64,000 nucleotides of DNA. It comes from Ifrita kowaldi. Lineage: Eukaryota > Chordata > Aves > Passeriformes > Cinclosomatidae. The notes beneath the pieces are model-generated. The model did not search any database. It was given only the letters and a program-made list of their open reading frames with translations, and had not been told where the DNA came from. The stretch's first letter is position 1; every line of letters starts with the position of its first letter. Location of the stretch: positions 849,459 through 913,458 of the forward strand of contig VZRS01010750.1 of assembly GCA_013398055.1 (NCBI GenBank). Reading direction: 5' to 3'. Below are positions 25,101-36,649 of this stretch, in pieces. Made by a program: the position numbers and the translations under genes.

Positions 25101-27580
25101 AACATCATGCAAATCCACATTGTGCCATAATAACCAATGACTGTGTTTTCTCCCAAAGCATAAGTAAACTTTTCGCCATGCAGTTCATCTGTCACGATTA
25201 AAGATTACAGAGCTGGACATGTTCTGTAATTCCTCTTACAAATCTGATCTATCTTCTTGAAGAGAGCTTTTTATAACAGCTATTACACTATAATTGGCAT
25301 TTTCTGTGTTCTTAGACTTCTTCTTCCTGTATTTATTTTATTTTATTTGGACTCTGCAAGTTTTGCCGTTTTGGTCTTGGTGCACTCAGTGCTGTGACTC
25401 ATGTATTCCACAGCCACTGCCAGATCTCCGGGTCCAGCATCGTAATTATCACATTAGGATCTGTCATTGTAGCCCTGACTTAATAAATAGCAGAACAGTG
25501 ATTAGAATCGCTGATTGATCCATTCCACAGTTTTGGACACTCATATCTGAGATGAACAGAGGAGCTGTTAAAGATATTAAAGACTTGAAATGTCAGCATT
25601 CCAGATTAAATTAGTATTAATCAGTCATTCCAGGTACAGTAGCTTTTATATATAGTAAGAGTTGCTGTATTTGGTAGTCTGGTGATGATCAGCTAAAGCC
25701 ATGACTCAAATTAATCTCATGAGCTGCAAGTGAAAGCTCCAACCTTTCCTCCATGCCCAGCCTGCTGGAGCCATTAAGATCAGAGCAGATTATTTGGGTT
25801 CCTTCAGGTGAAACTCACGGTGCCGTTCAGGAGAGCATGTCAGGCACTGCAGTCCCAGGTGGACATTCAATCCACAGGACCAGACTAGACCAGGTTCAAC
25901 ACAAGAAAAGCCCTGAAACGTGCAAAGTATAAATGCTCAGCACCAGCTCTCTCACTCCACATCCACAGGTCAGAAGTAACACACCCTGATGGTGTCTGAG
26001 CTACAGCTCCATGGAGGGAGTGCTGCTGCTTGTGGATTTTCACCCTACAGCTTCCCCCATGCTCTGCCTGGAAACTTAGGGCAAGAGTGAACCAAAAGGG
26101 CCGGTGAGAGGTTGACTGGGACATGCAAGGCAGAGGCATATATTTAAATTGGTTTTGTCCAAAGGCAGTACTGTGCTGTTCCAAGACCAGCAGCAGCCCC
26201 AGAAGATAGAATTGCAGTGATGTCTGCTTGCTGTGAACAAGAAAAGTCAGGTGACATGCCATGCAGAGCTCCTTGTGGCAGCTCGTGACATCGCGGGGGA
26301 ATGGGCCTACCTCACTGGGTCTTTGCTTTGAAAAATCATGTTTTAGAAAGAAATTTTGTTATCCTGGAAGGAGTGGAAGGAGATAAGCAAGGATGTGAAA
26401 ACTTACTAGGCAACTCCAAACTTTTATCATACCATCTATGTATCCAGTGATGCTATGAGCATGGATGGCTTTTATTCCTAAGTGCTGTATGATCAACATG
26501 GACATTTTACATTTCTTCAAAACCTGCTTGGTTGAGATTTGTAGCTTGACAGATATAGAATAGACTAAGGAAATGTGCTGGTTGCATAGAGCTATACTTT
26601 CAGTTCATAAATATAATCTTAAAAATTACTTTAATTTGTGCAATTTTGTTTTCATATTTGAATGGGGCAAAGGTTCAGAGAGTTTAAAAGTTCTGAAAAC
26701 TAAATTCTCTAGACTGCTCTGGGTTGACCTTAGGTTGTGTGCTGACAGCTCAAAAGCATTCATCCAAAATCCAGCAACATCGATCTTGTCTGTGCTCATT
26801 TCAAAAGATTTCTTCTTTTTGTTCTTGTCAACACTTTATTATAGATCAGAAATTCCCTTCCAGGGAGATCTTAATACCACACAAGCATTGAGTCATTCTG
26901 CAATGTGATGTTTTACCCCTAGAGAACTGGTAGAAGTCAGCCCCTCAGCAGAGGAAGTTGTGGGCAGACAACTGTTCCCTCCTTTCCAGAGCATGGAAAC
27001 CACAGTGCATGAAAACTGTGCGGCCCAAAACGGGGAATCCAACTTTCACCTCATTAGTGTTGCATCTTTTTGCCTTCATCATCTGGGAAGATGAGCTGCC
27101 AGGCTGGAGATTTGGCTTCTCTGAGTCATATGTGGGCAAAAATGTAATGCCTGTGTCTCTGACCAGCATAGTCAAGAGGAAAATAGTACAATTATGCCCA
27201 AGAGTAAGTGTGGGTTAGGGCACACCGTGCCAGCTACCTGCTTTCTGTCCCCAAATGTATGATTTCACTTCTCTTCATTTCCAAAATTGGGGTAACAGTG
27301 TTCATCTACATTTCTAAAGTGTTTCCAGGCTAAAGGCCAAACACCTTTGCTAGGAGTGATTCATTTTTAACTCTGTCCCCACAACCCCATTTGTATGTGA
27401 GGGATACTGTGCACTCAAATCTTTGAGGCTCCTGGTGCTTCCTGCCTTGAGATCCCACGTTTCTATGCAGCCTGTGTTCAGAGATGTAAGGAATCCTCAC
27501 TGCACTTGTCAAGTAGCAAACGTGCCCAGCATGCACAATCTTTTCTCTCCTTGAAAACATTCTTAGGGATTTCCTACTGA
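22107..27580. other. Intergenic sequence downstream of GEM
   Basis: Includes a short CT run at about 22138-22151. No gene or interspersed repeat recognised. ORFs of 80-150 codons (for example near 22.9-23.3 kb) look like chance. Confidence 0.5.
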
Positions 27581-27584
27581 GGCT

Positions 27585-28543
27585 CAAAGGCAGTCATATA
27601 TTTTATTTATTTTATTACAAGGCATGTAAGTAAAAACTTGCATATCTGAAAAAAGATATTAGATAGAAAATGGTAATAAAATTAACATTATTATCTTAAG
27701 AAAATTGGTAATAAATACATTTCCCCTCAACATTAAAATGCTTGTTATTTTGCACAACAATAAATACAGCATAGCTCTGGCATAGAGAAAGGCCAAGGAT
27801 GGATACAAGAAGTCCATGTGGTGTCATAAAAAAGCTCAGGTGATTTTTAAAGGTTTGGCATCCTGCACTTGATGCACTTTGATGCAACTTGCACTTTAAT
27901 TTTAATTTCACTATGATTTTTAAACGGTCCCATAATATGAAAATATGAGAGGAAAATTTGTTTGACTATAAGATTTTTCCTTTAAATATTTTCAAAGTAA
28001 GAGATGTGTAAACTCACTGAAACTAATCCTCAAAATAAAGAAAAAATACCAAACAGGTGTCTTTGTGGTTATTCTACAAAAATGCTTTTTTTTTCAGCTG
28101 TGGGTGCTCAAGCCTGACCAGCCAACTGACACAGGACCAATCTCCAGTCAGTTCCTCAATTCTTTACACAGTTTTTAAAAAGAAATATTAATAACAAGGA
28201 GAAATAGTAAAGACAGTAGTATTCACTTCCCAAGTCAGGGCATTCAAGGTTCTTACACTATTATCCAAAGGTGAGAGGAGAAAGAACAGGTGTATTCCAG
28301 AACAGTTCCCAGCATAATTTTGGGTCATTCTGGTCTATACTTTTCTTTTAAAACTACTGACAAAAAAAAGAGGAAGAGAGACATTTCCATGCACTGTGCT
28401 GTTCTTATGCCAGCACATATCACAATCACAACTGTGAACCTAAGTCACTGATAGCCCAATCTAATATAGATTGATTGATTGTCCCATGACAAAGTTAGAT
28501 AATGTCCACAAAATGCCACAAGCTCTGGCAGAGTCCAGTGTTC
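27585..28543 (-). other. GEM: Probable GEM 3' untranslated region
   Basis: Downstream of the GEM stop codon the first polyadenylation signals on the minus strand are two ATTAAA copies (27906-27901, 27900-27895). Further on, at 27616-27602, are three overlapping AATAAA hexamers, the stronger candidate, giving a 3' UTR of about 950 bases. AUUUA motifs occur at 27987-27983, 27765-27761 and 27716-27712, the last two in UAUUUAU contexts. GEM is an immediate-early type transcript, so AU-rich instability elements fit. The 3' end itself is inferred. Confidence 0.6.
27602..27616 (-). terminator. Overlapping polyadenylation signals (AATAAA x3) for GEM
   Basis: Three overlapping AATAAA hexamers on the minus strand. 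Cleavage would be expected some 15-25 bases further left. Confidence 0.5.
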
Positions 28544-28821
28544 CTAAAGTACTGATAGGTCATGGCAAGACTTGGACTTGAGTTTGAAGGCCATGGTCTT
28601 GTTGTTCTTGGCAACTATTTTGCCCCAAAACCGCCTGGCTTTCTTTGGGATGCTCTCTCTCCGTTTCTGTAGTGCCAGTCGCTTCTCGTTCTTCTCCTTG
28701 CTGTCCCTCCGGAGCCGGACTTGCCGCACGATGCCTTCGAACAGCTCTTTCACGTTGTGCTGCACAGCTGCTGAGGTCTCAATGAACTTGCAGTCAAACA
28801 CGACGGCACAGGCTCGCCCCT
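28544..28821 (-). CDS. GEM: GEM coding exon 4 (G5 motif, basic C-terminus, stop)
   Basis: The acceptor CAATTTTGCAG is followed by 278 bases: EGRACAVVFDCKFIETSAAV, then KELFEGIVRQVRLRR, a lysine/arginine-rich stretch (calmodulin-binding type in this family) and the terminal SCHDLSVL before the stop at 28546-28544. The first two bases complete a codon split from the previous exon. Confidence 0.97.
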
Positions 28822-31800
28822 CTGCAAAATTGCAAGGTGGACACATCACATGGGGTCACAAGCCCCAGGGAGGGGGGGGAAGCAGAGACAAGCTGCCACG
28901 TGTAGGGGAATCAGAGCCACCGGGGAATTCCTCAAGCCTAATATAGGCACAGATAAGACTTTAATCACCTGATGCTGCCTGCTAGCCCATGATCCATCTG
29001 CTCTGTGTCACAGCCACTTTCCACAGGAAGGGATGGGGGGTGGGGAGGTAAATCCCCTCCCAGTAAAGCCCAGCCCACACTGCTGGCTGCAAAGGTAGCA
29101 CCGAATGACAGACTTGAGCTGAGCCACTGAAGGCTGGGAGGCCAGAAATGCCTCAGTACCGCCTGGCCATCTTCGATGCAGACTACCTCCAGCCACACTG
29201 AAGGGTGATAATGGCCCTCTCCAGGCATACAGCACAGCACTGGAGGCAGGGAACATTCCTCCTTCATGGGCCATGGGTGTAATCCAGAGCCTTGGAACTG
29301 TAGTAATTTCAGTGAGAACAGACGCATGTACAAAACCCTTAATAAAGGCAGAACTGTGCCTATGGCTTTAGGGGTACATCTGAAACCACAGTTCTTATGC
29401 CAAATTACATGAGCCTAAGCTAAACATGACAGCTGTCTTTCACACACAAGCCAATTTATTGTCTTCTGGCTTGCTGTGAATTCATTGCCAGGGCCACTAC
29501 AGTGACATGAATTCACCTGCCATCTTCCTAAAGAACTTTCAAGCTGGGCAAAGAGGAATGAGAAGGCAATCCTGGGCTCCCTATGAGCCCCTCAGTTCAA
29601 GCTCTTCACTTGGGGCAACTGTGACAGGAGCCAGAGGAACTGTGCACATCCACAGAGAAAGGAAAAAAAAAGTCTAGCTCAGCTGGAAAACAAGCAGAAC
29701 AGCTGCAGAGAGAAGGAAATGCTGAGCAGAAGAACCCATGTTTCTAATGGGCCAAGATGAGAACATCAAATGCACTGCTGTGTATTATGGTGTGTCACCT
29801 CAGCCTTAGGGAAGACTCTCCAAGAAGAGATTTTACTGACTGCAGATGTTGAGAGCCAGCAGCAATGTTCCCAACAGTCTCTCCATTCCTATTTATGGGT
29901 TTAGTGGTTATTCATTTGTGTGCAGCCAGGGGAAGGCTCATTTAGCATCCCAAAGCAAGGCAGTAAGGAGACCTCTTCCGAAAGGCTGCACAGTTCCTTC
30001 CCAGACTAGCAAAATAAAGATTGAGAGGGAATTTTAATTCATCAGAGAGGACAGAGAACTGGTTATAAAAAAGAGAATTTTTGGCAGCAGAATAAAGGGG
30101 GAATAAACTCGTTATGCATAAACACGCATTGGGAATCCAAAGTGTTTCCAGCTACCAGAGAAATCACATATTGCAGTAGTCTTACACTAGGAGCTGGAAG
30201 GGAAGAAATCCCATTTATGATGGTACTTAATAAACACAGAGAAGGGATTATCTGACATATAACAGTATTACCAAGGAAGGCTTAGGGACCTGGCAGACCC
30301 TTCCCAGTACTCTGCCCTCTGTTCCAGTCCTCTGTTGTTTTATTGCTCTTTTATTGCCCAGTCCTGATCACAATGTACTCCCTCAGCCAGAGCACTGCAG
30401 TTTGTCCAAAAGCTGCTAGATGACTTTTAATGTTTGTCTTAGGTTTACGCTCATCATTTCCTTACCTGCCACTGACACTTCACGGCACCTGACAAGGTCA
30501 CTTTTGTTGCCAACCAAAATAATGGGGATATCTTCTTTCTGCCGTGCCCTGCGGAGCTGTATTCTGAGTTCAGAGGCCTTCTCAAAGCTGGCTCGGTCTG
30601 TGATGGAGTAGACGATCAAGTAGGCGTCTCCCACTTGCATGCAGTGGTCTCGAATCCATTCTCCCTCACGCTGTTCAAATTAAATGGTCAGACATCATTA
30701 TGCCCAGAGCAGGTTTTACTTAGAAAGTAAAACATTAGAGAATCCAAATGCATTCCTGCTGTAAACTGTAATGGGTATGGTTTGAATCACAGTTATACTA
30801 CAAGTAATTCCAATGTGGTGATGGTATGAATACTTCACCACAAAGGAGGGCAAAAACTCACCCAGATAATTTATTGTGCTGGCTTTAGGCTGGAATGAAC
30901 ATGGTCTGGAAAGAAAGCGTGAATGTTTTGTTTTATCATTAAAAAATGAAGACTCGCACTTCTCAGGCTCACAGTGCAGAGCCATTAGGCATGCTTGCCT
31001 TGACATGGGGTAGGGTTAATCCTACATCTTCCCTGATTCTGCTGCATGGAAAACACCTATTTTCTTTCCTAAAGGAAACTTTCTTTTTATATTAGCAGTT
31101 ATTCATGTACACTTTCCTGTCAGCATTTGACGAGAACAAATTAAAGTACCTTATTATCCCACATGTCGAGCAGTATAACAGTTGCACTCTCCCCATCCAC
31201 CATCAGGGTTCTTTCATATGTGTCTTCTGGAAAGAAAAGCAGAAATGTTGGTAATATATTGTTTTGTGCCATCATGTACATTACAAAGATCCAGGTTGTT
31301 GAATGTGGGTGATTTGTTCACAGAGTTATTGAGCCAGATTTTAGGCCGGCTCACATCCAGTTCCCTCCTCATTTCCATCAGCACTGAACCTGTGCTCTGT
31401 TCATTATTGGTCACCTTACTTTCCATGATAGATGAAGGATGCTGAAAGATCAGGAAACAAAATGTTCATTATTTTGGCTGATACTCTCTTTATCTTATGT
31501 GGGAGAGAGAAAATAGAACCAGTGGAAGAAATAACCAAAGGCTGAACATTTGCCCCATGGGAGCAGCAGAATCCAGCAGGGCTGAGTAATGGAAAATATT
31601 TGCTTTCGCTTTAGCATGGACAATTTACGGGTGAGCAGTCACTGCTGCTGAGAGCAATACAGAGAGCAGCCTACCAAGTGAGGAGGACAGGGTGTTGTGA
31701 GACAACAGCTGTTGAGTTTGAGAGAGACCAAAACTTCTATTGTGCACTAGTTTCTCTCCCATTACACAGTTTCCCACATCACTTTTGATGTTAAATAGCA

Positions 31801-34692
31801 GAAAAGTGAAAAAAAACACAGAAGGTCTGTTACTTTGTACTGCAGCCATAAAAATTCATACCTAGATTATAAATGCCATGTGGCAAAATTCTGCCTAGAT
31901 CTAAGGGGGCCGTTCCCACTCTGAATTTTGATCAGAAATCTCAGTCTAGCTTCATTTGCTGTGAAATCTCAGTCTAGGTTCTGCTTCAAATACCAATCTT
32001 TCTTCTTTTGCCCAAAGCTGGGGACATTTGGATGAGCAATGAGGGGGTTTTGACCCATTTCTAATCTTGCACTAGTGGTTAGTGAAAAACAAGCCAATCT
32101 TTGAAAATCAAGCCAATCTTTGGATAGTGCAGCATTTAAAGGATCTGTCCCAACCACGCTTGAAGATAGGGCTGTGTCTAACCTGTGCCTCATAAGACTT
32201 CTTCTGGGCACTGATGAAGTGAACTTTCCCCTAAATTGTAATCAGAGCCTTTCCTCAAAGCTAGGAGTCTACATCCCAGCAAAAGAATGAGCCAAAAATA
32301 TTACACATTTAAAATAAAGTCAAATAGAGCCCATGCTTAAAATGTCAAGATTAAAAAGACAGAGCTAATCACTAGGAGTGGCTTCCCTTGAGGTCCCAAG
32401 AGTATGAGACTTGTGTTCATACGTTAGCTTCAACTCACAGTCAGTAGCAAAGCCTCTCCATAAAAGCAGCTGTACTCCTCTGTGAGTTGGCTACCCTGAA
32501 ACTGTCCTCTCATGTAATAGAATTTCCAGTGTGTAGGATAAAGTTTCAGTTTGTAAAGCTAAAGTAAATAGTTTCTTCAAGTGACCGAGCATCTGTGTGA
32601 GAACAAGCTCCATGCACACCAGAGTACAACATCCAGAAGACTCCTTCTGCACTGCCTTACATATAGAGAAGCCACAAATGCCTAATCACACTCCTTGAAA
32701 ATACTGTACCTAAATAGTCATATTCAGCACTGATTTGCACCTTGGTCAGTCCTAAGGAACTTCAGTAGAAAATAAAACACAAGCACTTAGTTCATTTCAT
32801 GCTTTTTTCAAAGCTGACACTAAAAAAGGAGAGAGATAACAACAGCAAGACTGCCAATTACCTCTGTGGAGCTGGCCTTGAAAATCTGTCACTGCTACAC
32901 TCCAAGCAATGCTGCTGGGAGTGTGATGGAAAGAGGAAGCCACACAGCTTCACATGAAGGAAAAGAAAACTGCCTGACAGGGGTGTGCAAAGCAAATCAG
33001 CTGCACTTTCTGATGGCTAGTCCAAGGATCCTACTCTACTTCACTCATTCAGCAGCAGGAAAACTTTTATCAGAGATACTCCAGGCTGAGGAACTGTTAG
33101 AACTATGGAAAAAGTTGATGGCAGAAGCTGAAGGCAGAGCACAGCTAAATCAGTGAATTTCAAATCCCCTAAAAGCACAAATCTCTGTGTCCCCAGTCTG
33201 AGAAAGCAAGCAAGGAAAATGTGGGTCTGACCTTCCTGATACTAGGCTTTTTTAAATCCTGGGCAAAACTTCCCAGAGAGTTAGGGGCCTATGCCCCACA
33301 GAAGGTGGGAAGAGAAGCCCAGAAATTCTCTGTGGTAGCACTGCCACCATCACACCAAGGAAATACAGACAGGAGACAGAAAGGATATGGGAGAGACAAA
33401 GAAAGTCCTGCATACTGACAAACAAAAACAGGCAGCAAACTGCACGTCCCCTGAAAGCAACAGTGACTGCGTCCTTAGAGACACAGCAGATTTCTGTGGC
33501 AGCACAACCCTTCCACATCAACATCTTGCACACAACATAGCTCAGGAATTGGTGTCACAACTTCACCTTCTGCATGATCTGATCTTTGGGATTAATGAGC
33601 ACTTTGCAATCCTAAACAAAGCAGGGGAGGATAGCAGGGGAGGCATCAAAGAAAACCCTACAGCTTGTGCCTTTCCCCCTGATGGGCAGCAGGCAACAGG
33701 AGTTTTCCTACTCAGTTGAAGGACCTTTATCTCTTTTCCTCCTGGAGGAGCCCAGACTGTGCAAGTAACATGAAACAAGGTTTTTACTCAAAATTTTATG
33801 TATTTTACTCAAACTCTATCCAGCCTGCACTAAGGCAATGTGTTATACAGAAAGGCTGAGATGACTTCTAATGGCGAATATTTTGGAGGTGACTTTTTCT
33901 TTATATATAATTTTAAGGTATTTAATTCTTGTAGATCATGAGGACCTTCAGTTGTTTTCTGTCTTTCTCACAAGTAAAGCTGGAGTCAGCCCTGTGATGC
34001 CAGTGGTGACACAAATGTTGGACCAGCGTGAAAGCTGAAGCAGACTCTTGTATTGCATCATCACAGGCAGGAGTGAGGCAGTTTCCATCAGGTATTTTGG
34101 AATGAAATAGCATGGGAATCTGAATTGCTGTCTTTCAGTGGCTTTCAATCATTGTTGGAGAGTATCTTATTCATCTTATTTTGCTTTCATGTTCTCTTAA
34201 AAGTGGTGCTTGAGTTCAATCAATCAGTTTTGATGATCAGACCCAAACACTTGTTACCTCTGGTTTACATTAAATGGCCTCTCTCTTTGTCTGTGGCAAT
34301 TACTACAGGCAAAGCTGACTGCAAGCAAGCACCAACGCCCCAGGACATAATTACCTACCTCCCAGCACCTCACAGTCACTGTCAATGCTGTCATGCACCC
34401 CTGCAAAGATGTTGGCTAGCGAGGACTTCCCTACGCCTTGCTCCCCGATCAGCACCACCCGGTAGCAGCTGCTGCCAGACTCGGAGGAGATGACAGAGTC
34501 GGATGACTCCGAGGACCAGCTCCTTCTGTAAAATTCATCAGGACTGATGGTGTATCGTTTCTGTGGGTTGTACTCATTGGAGTCTTTCTGGACCAGGAGA
34601 TTCTTTCCATCAGCAGGGATGCTCCATCGCTGCTGCTGCTGGTGCAGACTGCTGTTGTGGGTGCGACGCATGGTAACGTTGTTGAGAGTCAT
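28544..34692 (-). CDS. GEM: GTP-binding protein GEM (RGK family), complete, four coding exons
   Basis: Exons 34692-34359, 31226-31150, 30670-30466 and 28821-28544 join through consensus GT-AG sites in matching phases (334, 77, 205 and 278 bases) to 297 residues; human GEM has 296. The protein starts MTLNNVTMRR. QQQQRWSIPADG at about 18-29 holds a conserved 14-3-3 type serine, and RRSWSSESSDSVISSESG lies at about 56-73. The G1 loop is GEQGVGKSS (83-91). The switch II region reads DMWDNK (132-137) in place of DTAGQ, an RGK hallmark. G4 is NKSD (192-195) and G5 ETSA (220-223). A basic C-terminal extension ends KSKSCHDLSVL with no CAAX box. RGK proteins bind the beta subunits of voltage-gated calcium channels and lower channel surface activity, and GEM also restrains Rho kinase; it acts at the plasma membrane and cytoskeleton. 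All G motifs are intact, so it should be functional. Confidence 0.98.
28822..30465. other. GEM intron 4 (1.64 kb)
   Basis: Bounded by GTAAGG and TTTTGCAG. Contains a G-rich run near 28868-28880. No other gene or repeat seen. Confidence 0.85.
30466..30670 (-). CDS. GEM: GEM coding exon 3 (G4 motif NKSD)
   Basis: 205 bases from a TTTGAACAG acceptor to a GGCAG|GTAAGG donor, phase 0 in and phase 1 out. It encodes REGEWIRDHCMQVGDAYLIV through IILVGNKSDLVRCREVSVA. The first residues (REGEW) differ from the GENEW I recall for mammalian GEM. Confidence 0.96.
30671..31149. other. GEM intron 3 (0.48 kb)
   Basis: Bounded by GTACTT and TTGAACAG. Nothing else recognised. Confidence 0.85.
31150..31226 (-). 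CDS. GEM: GEM coding exon 2 (G2/G3 region)
   Basis: 77 bases from a CTTTTCTTTCCAG acceptor to an AATAAG|GTACTT donor. It encodes (E)DTYERTLMVDGESATVIL and then LDMWDNK. It is short and carries the non-canonical switch II motif. Confidence 0.95.
31227..34358. other. GEM intron 2 (3.1 kb)
   Basis: Contains small direct repeats: GAAATCTCAGTCTAG at 31935 and 31963, and CAAGCCAATCTTTG twice near 32091-32122. No interspersed repeat, exon or RNA gene recognised. Confidence 0.75.
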
Positions 34693-34701
34693 TTTTAACC
34701 C
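34359..34701 (-). CDS. GEM: GEM coding exon 1 with leader tail (start codon, N-terminal extension, P-loop)
   Basis: The acceptor TTTCCCTGTTTCTCACTAG at 34702 is followed by nine leader bases and ATG at 34692-34690. The coding part is 334 bases and ends in GGGAG|GTAGGT, splitting a glutamate codon. It encodes the N-terminal regulatory extension and the P-loop GEQGVGKSS. A second GTAA four bases downstream would break the frame. Confidence 0.97.
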
Positions 34702-36424
34702 CTAGTGAGAAACAGGGAAATCACAAATGTTATCCACAAAATATTTAGAAATGCTTTCTTACTAGCTTCAAGGCAGCACATCATGCTCCTCTGTAGGGAT
34801 CTAATAAGTGAGAAAAGAAAAATTAATATTTCGGCACTCTTTTGTACTTGGTGGTACACAAAGAAATATTTCTCATTAGTAAGACTCAGCCTGTTTCCTA
34901 GGGATAATACCACCCTCACATGCTAAATCCTATCTTGTTTAGTGTTTACAAGCTCAGGGCTGTGCTAGGTGCAGCCCAGTCCTGGAAAGAGGGAGGCACT
35001 GCTCTGTCCCAGGAGGAGAAGGAAGGGACAATACTCACCACACCTGTCCTGTCCTGCACAGCAGCTGTGGCCCTGCTGAGAGACTGCCTCTGCTACAGGC
35101 AATATTCACCATTTTTTGGCTTGACTGGGAACAAACAGAGGCACTGCCTGAGTTGCCTCCAGCTGCCAGGGCAGCTGGGTGTGCAGCATCCTTCTCATTG
35201 TCTCAGTTAAGGGCTGAAGCTCTTGGGAAAGCAATAAGGTATCACTCATTGCACTCTTAGACAAGCCTGGTACAAAAAGTTATGCAAGCAAGTCTTGCTG
35301 TGGTGGGGTAGATTTGGGTCTTGTCTGTGGTCAGGTAAACAAAGAATGATTCTGCCTCAGACAGTGACTTTTTGGCTGGTAAGAGGGAGGACATAGTGAA
35401 GTCCAACAGCCTTTCTAAGGAGGTACAGGTTATGGCTTCTACAGGAGATATCACTGAGAGAAAAGGCTCAGTAATTTATAGCTATTAAATCAATAACTTC
35501 ATTACTGCACAATTAATTAGATAAGTTCACTCTTCTTACATAAGCATGGCTCTTAATTACATTTTACTCAGCAAACTCTATTTTGCCTTGCTTGGAGGCA
35601 GAGAACAGTGATGTCATTCTCACAGGCCAACAGCTACCATTTTTAGGAAAGTTACTTTAATGCATTCCAGCTCCCAAAGTCACTGTTATTTAGACATTTT
35701 TCTTTTTTGCCCTATATCTGGTGTTTCTCGGCTCTTGCCTCTGTATCAGTAAATAGAGTAAGTGCCCATAAAATTCACCCAACCACTTTCAAACCTCAGT
35801 AATAGATGGTGAACAGTAAAAAGTACAGTAGAGCAACACATACGAATTTCTATTCTTCTTCATAAAACACTGTCTGAAAACTTCTGTGAATAAATGCCCA
35901 GCAGGACATAGGACAAATATATAGAAAAAGCACTGTCTGAACTTACTACAGCATATATAGTATTTTCACTGTGATGTGCAGTACTTTGGGGCAAAATGAG
36001 ATCATTTGCATGGTCCTAATCACAGTAACTTTGTCAGAAAGAAATACGTCTAAAGAACTCATGCACTAAGCAAAGCCTGCTTCACAAGCAAAATTAAATA
36101 TTTACTGTGGTTGAATTTTAAAATGCACCTTTTCCTTGCAGTACCTATTGAAAAGACCAGATGAAAAAAGCCAGCACTGATTCAGTCCAATAACAGAGAG
36201 TAACTCAGAACCTGCAAGAAGCAGTCACTCACAAAACCATCACAAACACAAACATTTTACGATTTAGCCTCTAACAAATTGTCATCCTTCATTAAACAAA
36301 GCCAATCGAGTCCCTGTCACACACTGCTCTCCAAGTTCAAACTGGTTTTGATACCCCACACTGCATTTAGCTACCCAGGTCTCCGGCACCTCCAGTAAAA
36401 GACTGGGTCCAAATCCACTCTTAC
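34702..36424. other. Probable GEM intron 1 (1.7 kb)
   Basis: Lies between the acceptor of the first coding exon and the presumptive non-coding exon 1. No gene recognised. Confidence 0.5.
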
Positions 36425-36545
36425 TTGTTCCAGGCTCCTGCAGCCAGTCCAGTCCTTTGCTCCCACTGCCCTTCTCTCTCGGTGGGCTGTGACACACTGA
36501 GAAGCTCTGCTGGAGTAAATCCTCTCCTGCTTTGGGTCTGCCTCT
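36425..36545 (-). other. GEM: Probable non-coding first exon of GEM
   Basis: A TATA box at 36575-36570 predicts a start near 36545, and the first good downstream donor is GGAACAA|GTAAGAG at 36425. This gives a leader exon of about 120 bases. GEM in mammals also has a leader exon. Other donors nearby are weaker, but exact ends are unproven. Confidence 0.45.
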
Positions 36546-36569
36546 TTAATTCTTTCTCAGCAAACCTGG

Positions 36570-36575
36570 TTTATA
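36570..36575 (-). promoter_or_regulatory. GEM TATA box
   Basis: TATAAA on the minus strand in the context CTTAATATAAACC, about 35 bases downstream of a CRE-like site. Confidence 0.6.
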
Positions 36576-36609
36576 TTAAGCCCATCTGATCAGAGACAGG
36601 GCTTTTCCG

Positions 36610-36628
36610 TGACGTGACTGGACTTTCC
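36610..36628. promoter_or_regulatory. CRE-like and kB-like site pair, GEM promoter
   Basis: TGACGTGA (36610-36617) differs from the palindromic CRE TGACGTCA by one base and keeps the TGACG half site. GGACTTTCC (36620-36628) fits the kB consensus GGRNNYYCC. The pair sits 35-53 bases upstream of the TATA box, a standard distance for inducible promoters, and GEM is known as a mitogen- and cAMP-responsive gene. Confidence 0.5.
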
Positions 36629-36649
36629 ATACAACAGCCAGCCCCCAGC

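Noticed and set aside
28572..28946. A 124-codon plus-strand ORF
   Set aside because: It is the antisense shadow of the last GEM coding exon.
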